Source: Rhizobiales bacterium CCH3-A5
GTDB lineage: Bacteria; Pseudomonadota; Alphaproteobacteria; Rhizobiales; Beijerinckiaceae
DNA length: 64,000 bases
Assembly: GCA_001556025.1 (NCBI GenBank)
Contig: LSIB01000163.1
Coordinates: 124,001 to 188,000, forward strand
Direction of reading: 5' to 3'
Both the position numbers and the translations under genes were made by a program. The notes beneath the pieces are model-generated. The model was not told where the DNA came from. It saw nothing but the letters and a program-made list of their open reading frames with translations, and made no database searches. Below, one piece after another: positions 44,072 to 54,704 of this stretch (position 1 is its first letter; every line of letters begins with the position of its first letter).

Positions 44072-45307
44072 ATGAGGCGGGTGATAGGAATGGACATCCA
44101 CCGCACGTTCGCGGAGGTGGCGTTTTGGGAAGAGGGAAGGCTCCGGCATCACGGGCGAGTCGACATGACTCGGGCAGGCCTTGAGGGCTTCGGGCGCAGC
44201 CTTCGGGGCGATGAGGAGATCGTCGTTGAGGCAACCGGCAATGCCATGTCGGTGGTTAGGGTGCTGTCGCCTTTTGTGGCGCGGGTGATCGTCGCCAATC
44301 CCATGCAGGTCAAGGCGATCGCGCACGCGCGGATCAAGACTGACAAGATCGATGCCGGGATCTTGGCGCAGCTCCAGGCGAGTGGATTCCTGCCGGAGGT
44401 TTGGGTGCCGGACGTTCGGACCGAGCGGCTGCGCCGGCTCGTTGCCCGGCGCAATCAAATCGTGCGGCATCGGACGCGCGTGAAGAATGAGGTACATGCC
44501 ATTCTGCAGGCGCATCTGGTGCCGAAGTGTCCGCACGCCGACCTGTTCAACGGCCGAGGTCGCGATTGGCTGGCAAGGCAGGACCTGCCTGATGACGAAC
44601 GGTCGGCGATCACGCGCCATGTCCGCGAGATCGACCGGCTCGCCGAGGACCTGGGCGATCTGGATGCAGAGATCGCCAAGGACACGGTGGACGACCCCGC
44701 CGTGCAGCGGCTCCTAACGATCGCTGGTGTCAACGCTATCGTGGCGAGCGGGATCGTTGCGGCCGTCGGTGACATCTCCCGGTTCAAGGAGCCGCAGAAG
44801 CTGGTCAGCTACTTCGGGCTCAACCCCAGAGTTCGACAATCGGGGATCGGGTTGGCTCAATATGGGCGGATCAGCAAACACGGGCGATCTCATGCCCGCG
44901 GGCTTCTGGTGGAGGCAGCTTGGGCGGCCTCAAGGGCGCCGGGCCCGCTGCGAGCGTTCTTCTTACGGGTACGCAACAAGCGCGGCCATCAGGTGGCCGC
45001 CGTCGCCACCGCCCGCAAGCTCGTCGTCCTGATCTGGCATCTCCTGACCAAGGAGCAGGATTATCTCTGGCTCCGGCCTTCGCTTGTCGCGGCTAAACGG
45101 CGCCAACTCGCCCTTAAGGCGGGCGCCCCGTCCGAGAAGGGAAAAGGCCGGCGCGGCTCCGCCTACGCTTACAATCTCAAGGAACTCCGGGACCGCGAAC
45201 GGGAAGGGTCAGAGCAGGCCGAGAAGGCATATGAGCATCTGGTCCGGCAGTGGAAACCACATGGACAAAAACGGCGCACGGACGCCACAAACGAGGAACG
45301 ACGATGA
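44072..45307 (+). CDS. IS110 family transposase
   Basis: A 411-residue DEDD recombinase. The N-terminal RuvC-like domain has D8, E53, D91 and D94 (GMDIH, VVEATG, KTDKIDAG). The C-terminal Transposase_20 domain (about 205-300) holds IAGVNAIVASGIVAAVGDISRF and the catalytic serine region RQSGIG (S257) followed by GRISKHGRS. All expected catalytic residues are present, so the enzyme is probably active. The ATG follows GGGGAAGGAGCAATAG. The 5' non-coding segment being longer than the 3' one places it in the IS110 rather than the IS1111 subgroup. Confidence 0.93.
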   Translation: MRRVIGMDIHRTFAEVAFWEEGRLRHHGRVDMTRAGLEGFGRSLRGDEEIVVEATGNAMSVVRVLSPFVARVIVANPMQVKAIAHARIKTDKIDAGILAQLQASGFLPEVWVPDVRTERLRRLVARRNQIVRHRTRVKNEVHAILQAHLVPKCPHADLFNGRGRDWLARQDLPDDERSAITRHVREIDRLAEDLGDLDAEIAKDTVDDPAVQRLLTIAGVNAIVASGIVAAVGDISRFKEPQKLVSYFGLNPRVRQSGIGLAQYGRISKHGRSHARGLLVEAAWAASRAPGPLRAFFLRVRNKRGHQVAAVATARKLVVLIWHLLTKEQDYLWLRPSLVAAKRRQLALKAGAPSEKGKGRRGSAYAYNLKELRDREREGSEQAEKAYEHLVRQWKPHGQKRRTDATNEERR

Positions 45308-45411
45308 TGGCGGCGTAACGGAGCTTGCATCCTCGGGCTCCGTTCTTTGCCACGTGGTCGTCCGTGCGGAAGGATAATAGCAAATGTTTTGACGAAACGC
45401 TTGTCGATGTC

Positions 45412-45825
45412 ATCCGTCGTATCGAGATGGCCGGGGATGGCGTCGCCGGGCCCGATCACCGCCGAGGGCGGCTTGGTGAAGACGACCGGCGCTTCCGGCA
45501 CCACCTCCTTGGCCGTCGAGTCGAAGCCGCTCTTGGCGAATTCGGCGGCATGCTCGTGATAGTTCTTGCCGACGCAGAAGACGTTGCGCGCGGGGCGCGG
45601 AAAGGGCGCGAGCAGCGTGACCTCGGCGAGCGTGAGCCTGGGTGCATCTGAGGCCCATTTGGTCAACCGCGAAACGGCGTCCGCGCCCAGCGCGCACGCC
45701 TCAGCCATCGTCCTCGGCGCGCCGCCGACTTGCGAAAGATCGCTGACGACGCTGTCGGCCAGCACACCGAGATGGCCATTTTTGTTATTGTGATCAGCTG
45801 TTTGCCGAAATGTGACGAGCTTCAT
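45412..45825 (-). pseudogene. fumarylacetoacetate hydrolase family gene, 5' part (disrupted by IS110)
   Basis: Encodes the first 138 residues: MKLVTFRQTADHNNKNGHLG, then FPRPARNVFCVGKNYHEHAAEF (the conserved FAH entry segment with its catalytic-site His) and VFTKPPSAVIGPGDAIPGHLDTTD. After this the reading frame runs into the IS110 element and becomes foreign. The 3' part lies at 43342-43818. This was probably the first gene of the hydroxylase operon, so the insertion may also reduce expression of the genes behind it. Confidence 0.9.
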
Positions 45826-45896
45826 GGTCAGGACCTGTCAGGCACGAGCCGGCAGTCGCCGGGCCGCATAGGGGTAATCCAGTCGGGACAAATCTG

Positions 45897-45920
45897 TCAA
45901 CCAATCATAAAATTGGTTGA
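45897..45920 (-). promoter_or_regulatory. GntR-type operator in front of the FAH operon
   Basis: TCAACCAAT-cataaa-ATTGGTTGA is a perfect 9-bp inverted repeat, about 70 bp upstream of the disrupted FAH-family gene. Read on the minus strand it contains ATTGGTTGACAG, in which TTGACA would be a -35 box. The same 12 bases occur in front of the divergent ABC operon. Confidence 0.65.
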
Positions 45921-46013
45921 TCAATTCCGGCGAGGCCGCGCTGGCTCAGCCAACCTCGTCGATCCGGGTTCTTCGCTGTGCAAAGTCCCGCCCTGACAAG
46001 CGTCTGCTGGCCC

Positions 46014-46700
46014 TCAGCGCCCGAGCAGGTTGCTGCGGACACGCTCCAGATGCTCTAGAAGCGCCATCTCGGCCCTCGCCGCATCGCGCGCCTGCAGCGC
46101 CGCGACGATGGCGTGATGCTCGCGCCGGTAATGCTCGCGGCGCTCGGCGCTCAAGCTGCGCCTTTTGAGTTCGCCCCATTCGGTCAGGTCGCGGGCGCGG
46201 GTGATCATGGCGTAGAGCTCGATCACCAGCCGATTATGCGTCGATTTGGCAATCGCCTGATGCAGTGCGGCGTCCCAGTGCTCGAACGCCTCGAAGCTGT
46301 CGGCCGCGTCGCCCTCCCGGATGCACTCGTCGAAGCGGGCGAAATCGGACTGGTCGGCATTGATCGCCGCAAGCTGCGCCAGTTGCGGTTCGAGCAGCAG
46401 GCGCGCCTCCATGATCTCGGCCGGGCTCGCCGCCGGCAGGCCGGGCGTCTCGTCATTGGCGGCCTGCGTCGGCTCGATCTCCCGGACATAGGTGCCGCTG
46501 CCGATGATCCGCGTCACCGCGCCGCCGCTTTCCAGCACCGCCAGCGCATCGCGCACCGCCGAGCGCGGCACGCCGAGCTGTTCCGACAGGGCCCGCTCGG
46601 TCGGCAGTTTGCCATTGGCGCGCCAGGCCCCGGAGCGGATGCCGCCGATGATGAAGTCCCGGACCCGCTGGTCGTGCCGTATGCTCGTGCTCGTGCTCAT
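46014..46700 (-). CDS. GntR family transcriptional regulator, FCD (FadR) subfamily
   Basis: A 228-residue regulator. The winged helix spans about residues 8-75 (RVRDFIIGGIRSGAWRANGKLPTERALSEQLGVPRSAVRDALAVLESGGAV), followed by an all-helical FCD effector domain with the Asp and His metal-ligand pattern (ARLLLEPQLA, HWDAALHQAIAKSTHNRLV, EHHAIVAAL). FCD regulators usually sense carboxylates. The start used, MSTSTSIRHDQ, drops 24 residues of an upstream extension that overlaps the operator. It lies between the FAH/hydroxylase operon and the divergent ABC operon and probably controls both. Confidence 0.9.
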   Translation of the reverse strand: MSTSTSIRHDQRVRDFIIGGIRSGAWRANGKLPTERALSEQLGVPRSAVRDALAVLESGGAVTRIIGSGTYVREIEPTQAANDETPGLPAASPAEIMEARLLLEPQLAQLAAINADQSDFARFDECIREGDAADSFEAFEHWDAALHQAIAKSTHNRLVIELYAMITRARDLTEWGELKRRSLSAERREHYRREHHAIVAALQARDAARAEMALLEHLERVRSNLLGR

Positions 46701-46741
46701 GCCGCGCCGTTCGATTCTGTCGTCGCCCCGCTGCAACCGCG

Positions 46742-46755
46742 ATTGGTTTACCAAT
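46742..46755 (-). promoter_or_regulatory. GntR-type operator in front of the regulator gene
   Basis: ATTGGT-TT-ACCAAT is a perfect inverted repeat, 41 bp before the regulator start. It shares the half-site ATTGGT with the sites at 45897-45920 and 46837-46861, consistent with autoregulation. Confidence 0.6.
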
Positions 46756-46836
46756 TTCGGTCGCCAAGACAAGTACTTTCTGGCGAATTCCCGGGCGCCT
46801 CGTCATGGCCGACCCTGTGCAGCCTTGCGACAACGA

Positions 46837-46861
46837 ATTGGTTGACAGCTCGCAAACCAAT
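46837..46861 (+). promoter_or_regulatory. GntR-type operator/promoter in front of the ABC operon
   Basis: ATTGGTT (46837-46843) and AACCAAT (46855-46861) form an inverted repeat with an 11-bp spacer. It contains ATTGGTTGACAG, identical to 12 bases in front of the FAH operon, with TTGACA as a possible -35 box. Confidence 0.55.
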
Positions 46862-46994
46862 GGTCACGTTTGGAACCAACGAGGCGCGGTCACGCGTCCG
46901 GCCAGGGAAACGTCCCAAGGAAACGCCCGATGACATCCGCACCGCGCTGCGTCCGCAGCGCCACAATAGCGTTGCGCCCGTGAGCCAGGCGACA

Positions 46995-48782
46995 ATGGGC
47001 CCGGCGACGATGCCCGATGCCGGTGCGACGCCCCGGCCGGCCGGCCTGTCATCCGCGCGGCCGCCGTCCCGGCTGGCGCGCATCTTCAGCCTTGAACGCA
47101 TGGTCATGGGCGCGGCGATCGCAGCGCTGTTCATCCTCGTCGTCTTCCCGCTCTGTTTCCTGCTGATTGGCAGCGTCTGGAGCGAGGGCCGCTTCACGCT
47201 GGAGTATTTTCGCGAGGCGCTGACCGGCCGGCTCTATCTGCAGGCGCTGCTCAACTCGCTGATGCTGGGGGCCTGGACCGGGCTGTTCAGCCTGCTGCTG
47301 GGTCTGCCGCTGGCCTGGGCCGTCGCGCGCACCAACGTGCCGGGCAAGGGCCTGATCACGCTGACGGCCAACCTGTCCTATCTTTCGCCGCCCTTCCTGA
47401 CCGCGATCGCCTTCGTCAATCTGTTTGGCCCCAATGCCGGGCTGATCAACGCCTTCTTCCGAGATGTTGTCGGCGCTCCGTGGCTCGGCTTCAACATCTT
47501 CTCGATGCCCGGTCTCGTGCTGGTGACGGTCCTGCACACCTTCCCTTATGTCTTCCTGCTGGCGTCGAGCGCGCTGCAGTCGGTCGACGCCTCCTATGAG
47601 GAGGCGGCGCAGATCCTCGGCGCGAGCAAGTTCCGGACCGTGCTCTCGATCACGACGCCGCTGGTCATGCCAGCAATCCTGTCAGGCGTGCTGCTCGCCT
47701 TCGTCAACGCCATCGCGCTGTTCGGCTCGCAGGCGATCATCGGCCTGCCCGGCCGGATCGTGACGCTGCCGACGCGGATCTATTCGCTGTTCGACTTTCC
47801 GGCGCAGTACGCTCTCGCCTCGGCGCTGTCGCTGCTCTTCGTGGTGATCACGGTGGCGGCGCTCTATATCCAGCGCGCCTATCTCGCCAAGCGCTCCTTC
47901 GTCACGCTGGGCGGCAAGGGCGCGAGGCCGCAGCTCATGGATCTCGGCTGGGCGAAATGGCCGCTGTTCGGCTTCTGCGTGGTGGTTTTCTTCGTCTCGA
48001 TCATCCTGCCCTACGCCACGTTGATCGCGGTCTCGATCTCCAAATCCTGGGGCCTGAACTTCTGGCAGGGGCTGACGCTGGAGCATTACCGCTTCGTGCT
48101 GTTCGACTACGACGTGACCCAGCGCGCCATCGTCAATTCGCTGGGCCTCGCCATCGTCGCCGCCACAATCGCGGTGTTTCTGGGTGCGATCATCGGTTGG
48201 ATCGACATCCGCACGCAGATACCGGGGCGAAAATTCCTGGACTACGCCGCGCTGGTGCCGCTCGGCTTGCCCGGCATCGTCATGGCCGTGGCGCTGATCC
48301 AGTTCTGGCTGACCATGCCGATCGCGCTCTACGGCACGCTGACGATTCTGCTGCTGGCCTATGTCGGGCGCTACATCCCGCTCGGCGTGCGCGCCGCCAA
48401 CACCTCGCTGCGCCAGATCGACCCGACGCTCGAGGAAAGCGCCCGCATCCTCGGCGCGAGTTGGGGCCATACGCTGAAGGAGATCACCCTGCCTTTGATG
48501 CGGCCCGGCCTCTTCGCCGGCTGGCTCCTTGTCTTCGTGCCGGTGATCCAGGAGTTGTCCGCCTCGATCCTGCTGTTCTCGTCGAGCTCGATGACTCTCG
48601 CGGTCGCGATCTACAATCTCTACGAGACCGGCTACACTGAACCCGTCGCCGCGCTCGCCATGACCAACATGGCGATCATCACCGTCGTCATCATCATCGC
48701 CCGCAAGATCGGCGGCGGCCAGATCGGCCGCCGGGATGACGGAAAAGCCGGCGACGGCGTCCCGCAGGGAGGAACCGCCTGA
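46995..48782 (+). CDS. iron(III)/Fbp-type ABC transporter permease (fused two-domain)
   Basis: About 595 residues with 12 or so hydrophobic segments forming two fused permease domains. Each has an EAA loop: ASYEEAAQILGASKFRTVLSITTPLVMPAI and TLEESARILGASWGHTLKEITLPLMRPGL. This is the FbpB/SfuB architecture used for ferric iron and for some organic ligands such as 2-aminoethylphosphonate. The start is uncertain: GTG 46980, ATG 46995 and ATG 47010 are all in frame before the first helix; an ATG at 46860 would lie inside the operator. The stop overlaps the ATPase start by one base (TGATG). Confidence 0.92.
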   Translation: MGPATMPDAGATPRPAGLSSARPPSRLARIFSLERMVMGAAIAALFILVVFPLCFLLIGSVWSEGRFTLEYFREALTGRLYLQALLNSLMLGAWTGLFSLLLGLPLAWAVARTNVPGKGLITLTANLSYLSPPFLTAIAFVNLFGPNAGLINAFFRDVVGAPWLGFNIFSMPGLVLVTVLHTFPYVFLLASSALQSVDASYEEAAQILGASKFRTVLSITTPLVMPAILSGVLLAFVNAIALFGSQAIIGLPGRIVTLPTRIYSLFDFPAQYALASALSLLFVVITVAALYIQRAYLAKRSFVTLGGKGARPQLMDLGWAKWPLFGFCVVVFFVSIILPYATLIAVSISKSWGLNFWQGLTLEHYRFVLFDYDVTQRAIVNSLGLAIVAATIAVFLGAIIGWIDIRTQIPGRKFLDYAALVPLGLPGIVMAVALIQFWLTMPIALYGTLTILLLAYVGRYIPLGVRAANTSLRQIDPTLEESARILGASWGHTLKEITLPLMRPGLFAGWLLVFVPVIQELSASILLFSSSSMTLAVAIYNLYETGYTEPVAALAMTNMAIITVVIIIARKIGGGQIGRRDDGKAGDGVPQGGTA

Positions 48783-49903
48783 TGGCCGGGATCACCATCC
48801 AGAACCTGTCGAAAAGCTATGGCGGGCGTCACGTCCAGATGGCGGCCCTGTCCGACCTGAACCTCACCATCGCCGACAACCAATTCATCACGCTGCTCGG
48901 CCCCTCGGGCTGTGGCAAGACCACGACCTTGCGCTGCATCGCCGGCTATGTGACCCCCGACACGGGCTCGATCCATGTCGACGACCGGCTTTTGTCGTCG
49001 CCGCAGGGCGTGGTCTCGCCCGAGGCGCGCGGCATGGGCATGGTTTTCCAGAACTACGCCGTCTGGCCGCACAAGACCGTGCATGAGAACATCGCGTTCG
49101 GGCTCAAGCTGCGGAAGCTCTCGGCCCAGCAGGTTCGCGACAAGGTCGAGCAGGCGCTGGTGCTGGTGAACCTGAAAGGGCTGGAGGCGCGCTACCCGAA
49201 CGAGCTCTCCGGCGGCCAGCAGCAGCGCGTCGCGCTGGCGCGATCGCTGGTGGTCGAGCCCGACATCCTGCTGCTCGACGAGCCGCTCTCCAACCTCGAT
49301 GCGAAACTGCGCGAAAAGATGCGCTCCGAACTGAAGCAGCTCCAGCGCCGCACCGGCATCACCTTCATCTACGTCACCCATGACCAGTCCGAGGCGCTGG
49401 CGCTGTCGGACCAGATCGCGGTGATGCATGGCGGGCGGCTGCAGCAGTTCGGCTCGCCCTTCGAGGTTTATACGAAACCGTCCAACCGCATCGTCGCCGA
49501 CTTCATGGGGCTGGTGAATTTCGTGCCCGGCCGCGTCGCCTCCGTCGATGGCGGGCAGGCCATGATCGAAGGCGAGGGCGGACTGGGGCTTCAGGCCGTA
49601 GCTCCAGCGGGCGCGACGCCGGGCACGGAGGTCGATATCGCGGTGCGCCCTGAAAACATCACGCTCGCGGCAGGCGGCGGCACGCCGGGCGCTGGCCTCA
49701 TCCGCGAGCGCGTCTTCCTCGGCAATATCTGCGAATACACGGTCGCGCTGCCCGGCGGCGCGGCGCTTCGCGTCCAGACCCACCCGCTGCAACAGTTCTC
49801 GGAGGGCGACGCGGTGACCGTCACGGTCGACGCCAGCCAGTGCAGCATCTTTGCGCGCGAGCCGGTCTTGAGCGCAAACAAAACCGAATTGGCCGCCGCC
49901 TGA
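48782..49903 (+). CDS. ABC transporter ATP-binding protein (FbpC/PotA type)
   Basis: A 373-residue ATPase. Walker A is GPSGCGKTT near residue 42, the signature is LSGGQQQRV and Walker B is ILLLDEPLSNLDA; the H-loop is in VTHDQSEA. A TOBE domain follows from about residue 285 (EVDIAVRPENITLA). It energises the fused permease encoded just upstream. The hydrolase gene follows after 16 bp. Confidence 0.95.
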   Translation: MAGITIQNLSKSYGGRHVQMAALSDLNLTIADNQFITLLGPSGCGKTTTLRCIAGYVTPDTGSIHVDDRLLSSPQGVVSPEARGMGMVFQNYAVWPHKTVHENIAFGLKLRKLSAQQVRDKVEQALVLVNLKGLEARYPNELSGGQQQRVALARSLVVEPDILLLDEPLSNLDAKLREKMRSELKQLQRRTGITFIYVTHDQSEALALSDQIAVMHGGRLQQFGSPFEVYTKPSNRIVADFMGLVNFVPGRVASVDGGQAMIEGEGGLGLQAVAPAGATPGTEVDIAVRPENITLAAGGGTPGAGLIRERVFLGNICEYTVALPGGAALRVQTHPLQQFSEGDAVTVTVDASQCSIFAREPVLSANKTELAAA

Positions 49904-49919
49904 TCAGGAGATTCTCGGC

Positions 49920-50849
49920 ATGAACCAGCATGTGACGCCAGCGACGGTCCAGTCGCAGGAGCATTGGACGAAGAAGGGCAGCGACGTCGATCTCTTCCTG
50001 TTCGAGAAGTTCGTCGACAAGCCCTCCGACGAGAAGGGCACGATCCTGTTCGTCCACGGCTCGTCCATGGCCTCGCAGCCGACCTTCGATCTGCATGTGC
50101 CCGGCCGGCCCGATTCCTCGGTGATGGATTGGTTCGCCAAGCAGGGCTACGACTGCTGGTGCGTCGATATGGAGGGCTATGGCCGCTCGACCAAGACGCG
50201 CGACATCACCAGCAACATCGCCGACGGCGCCGACGATCTGGAGGCTGCCGCCGACTACATCATGAAGACGCGAGGCAACGGCCCGTTCTTCATGTACGGC
50301 ATCTCGTCTGGGGCGCTGCGGGCGGCGGCGTTCGCCGAGCGCCGGCCCCATCAGGTGCGCCGGCTGGCGCTCGACGCATTCGTCTGGACCGGCGAGGGCG
50401 CGCCGACGCTGGAGGAGCGCAAGAAGAAGCTGCCGCAGTTCCAAGCGATGAAGCGCCGGCCGATCGACCGCGCCTTCGTCCATTCGATCTTCAACCGCGA
50501 CCACCCCGGCACCGCCGACCACGCCACGGTCGAGGCTTTTGCCGACGCGATCCTGGCGCTCGACGATTCGATGCCGACCGGCACCTATGTCGACATGTGC
50601 TCGCGCCTGCCGCTGACCGACCCGGCGAAACTTACCATGCCGACGCTGATCATGCGCGGCGAATATGACGGCATCGCCGCATTCGAGGATCTGGCGAAGT
50701 TCTTCGCGGCGCTGCCCAATTCCGACAAGCAATTCATCGTGATGAAGGGCATCTCGCACGCCTCGTTCCAGCAGAAGAACTACATGATGTGCTACCACAT
50801 CCTGCGCAGCTTCTTCGAGCAGCCGGAGCCGATCTATACGGGGGAGTGA
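49920..50849 (+). CDS. alpha/beta hydrolase
   Basis: A 309-residue alpha/beta hydrolase fold enzyme. The oxyanion loop is in LFVHGSSM, the nucleophile is S129 in G-I-S-S-G, the acid Asp is in MRGEYDG and the His in KGISHASF. No signal peptide is seen. Its place between the ATPase and binding-protein genes of one transporter suggests that it acts on the imported ligand, for example by opening an ester, amide or ring-cleavage product. The substrate is not identifiable. Confidence 0.88.
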   Translation: MNQHVTPATVQSQEHWTKKGSDVDLFLFEKFVDKPSDEKGTILFVHGSSMASQPTFDLHVPGRPDSSVMDWFAKQGYDCWCVDMEGYGRSTKTRDITSNIADGADDLEAAADYIMKTRGNGPFFMYGISSGALRAAAFAERRPHQVRRLALDAFVWTGEGAPTLEERKKKLPQFQAMKRRPIDRAFVHSIFNRDHPGTADHATVEAFADAILALDDSMPTGTYVDMCSRLPLTDPAKLTMPTLIMRGEYDGIAAFEDLAKFFAALPNSDKQFIVMKGISHASFQQKNYMMCYHILRSFFEQPEPIYTGE

Positions 50850-50866
50850 ACACGCAACCACCTCTT

Positions 50867-50980
50867 CCCTCATCCTGAGGAGGCCGCGCAGCGGCCGTCT
50901 CGAAGGATGCTCCAGAATGTTCCGGAAGCATCTGGAGCATCCTTCGAGACGCAGGCTTCGCCTGCTCCTCAGGATGAGGG
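50867..50980. repeat. 114-bp inverted repeat (BIME-like)
   Basis: Starts CCCTCATCCTGAGGAGG and ends CCTCAGGATGAGGG; internal segments CTCGAAGGATGCTCCAGA and TCTGGAGCATCCTTCGAG are also reverse complements. This is the large CCTCATCCTGAGGAGC type of intergenic repeat frequent in Rhizobiales. It sits between the hydrolase and binding-protein genes and could weaken read-through or stabilise the upstream mRNA. Confidence 0.85.
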
Positions 50981-51064
50981 CGGAGGGTTGATTGGACTTA
51001 GGCGGCGAGCGGGGAGCCAACCCGGCCGACGCCTCTCATGCACAACCGATCTGGGAGGATCGCC

Positions 51065-52105
51065 ATGAAGACGCCGCTGCTGATGAAAGTCACCCTCGCT
51101 GCCGCGATGACGGTCGCGCTGTCCGGCTACTCGCTCGCCCAGGACAAGGCCGATGTCGAGGCCGCGAAGAAGGAGGGCAAGGTCGTCTGGTACACCTCGA
51201 CCCCGGTCGAGACAGGCCAGAAGATCGCCAAGATGTTCGAGACCAAATATGGCGTGAAGGTCGAGATGTTCCGCTCGGGCGGCTCGGCGATCCTGCGCCG
51301 CTTCCTGCAGGAACATCAGGCCAAGCGCATCAACGCCGACCTGCTGACGACGTCCGACCCGGCGGCGGCCGCCGAACTCGGCGACCAGGGCCTGTTCGTG
51401 CCCTTCAAGCCGGTGAATTTCGACAAGGTCCCGGACGGCGCCAAGGACCCCAACGGCAACTACATCGCCCAACGTCTGAACATCATCACGATCTATGTCC
51501 GCAGCGACAAGATCGCCGCCGCCGACATTCCGCGCACCTGGGACGCGCTGCTCGACCCGAAATACAAGGGCAAGCAGGTGATGACCGACCCGTCCTTCAC
51601 CTCGCTGCAGCTCTCCGTCGTCGGCATGAACGCCAAGCAGAAGGGCTGGGGCTATTACGAGAAGCTGCGCGCCAACGACATCATGGTCGTGCAGAGCAAC
51701 CAGCAGGTCTCCGACATGATCAAGCGCGGCGAGCGGGTGATCGCGGCCGGCGCGCTCGATTCCTACGCGGCGGAGGATCGCAAGGACGGACACCCGATCG
51801 AGACGGTCTATCCGAGCGACGGCACCTATGTGATTCCCTCGCCGACCTCGGTGGTGAAGGGCTCGCCCAACCCCAACGCCGGCAAGCTCTTCGCCGAGTT
51901 CATGATCAGCGACGAGGTGCAGGCGCTGTTCCCGCAGGAAGGCTCCTACGCCGCGCGCGGCGACATCGCCCCGCCGGCCGGCAGCCCGGCGGTGAAGGAC
52001 ATCAAGCTCATCTCGGTCGACTACGACTATCTTCGCAAGTCGGGCCCGGGCGTGAAAAAGAAGTTCAACGAAATTTTCGGATATGCGGAATATAGCGTGG
52101 GCTAA
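51065..52105 (+). CDS. Fbp-type ABC transporter substrate-binding protein
   Basis: A 346-residue extracellular solute-binding protein. The signal peptide is about residues 1-25 (MKVTLAAAMTVALSGYSLAQ). Features of the FbpA/PotD-like fold: VVWYTSTPVETGQKIAKMFETKYGVKVEMFRSGGSAILRRF, ADLLTTSDPAAAAEL, and a C-terminal KKKFNEIFGY. The tandem tyrosines typical of ferric-binding proteins are not obvious, so an organic ligand is more likely than Fe(III). It belongs with the permease, ATPase and hydrolase genes upstream, separated by the 114-bp repeat. Confidence 0.92.
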   Translation: MKTPLLMKVTLAAAMTVALSGYSLAQDKADVEAAKKEGKVVWYTSTPVETGQKIAKMFETKYGVKVEMFRSGGSAILRRFLQEHQAKRINADLLTTSDPAAAAELGDQGLFVPFKPVNFDKVPDGAKDPNGNYIAQRLNIITIYVRSDKIAAADIPRTWDALLDPKYKGKQVMTDPSFTSLQLSVVGMNAKQKGWGYYEKLRANDIMVVQSNQQVSDMIKRGERVIAAGALDSYAAEDRKDGHPIETVYPSDGTYVIPSPTSVVKGSPNPNAGKLFAEFMISDEVQALFPQEGSYAARGDIAPPAGSPAVKDIKLISVDYDYLRKSGPGVKKKFNEIFGYAEYSVG

Positions 52106-52166
52106 CGTACTTTCGACGTAGACCGCTTTGGGAGGCGATGTGGGAAGCTCAAGGTCTTGAAGAGGC

Positions 52167-54696
<2,530 letters not shown>

Positions 54697-54704
<8 letters not shown>

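Larger units (their letters stand above)
43819..45411 (+). mobile_element. IS110-family insertion sequence
   Basis: An element of about 1593 bp inserted in the FAH-family gene. Boundaries are set by where the host reading frame must resume: host ...ATCGACCGA ends at 43818 and ATCCGTCGT... begins at 45412, which keeps the frame. There are no terminal inverted repeats and no clear target duplication, as is normal for this family. A GT dinucleotide occurs at both ends (43819-43820 and 45409-45410) and could be the recombination core; with that reading, the host site would keep three more bases. The left non-coding end is long (about 250 bp), and the right is about 100 bp. Confidence 0.85.

Noticed and set aside
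43819..45411. Three-base GTC duplication as a target-site duplication
   Set aside because: It would keep the host frame too, but adds an extra Asp (DTTDDSVDYEGE) compared with the family pattern I remember; the clean junction fits better, though an alignment is needed to decide.
46113..46994. Upstream extension of the ABC permease frame
   Set aside because: The frame is open here but runs antisense through the GntR gene and the operator region; its translation there is shadow sequence, and the first membrane helix comes after 47090.
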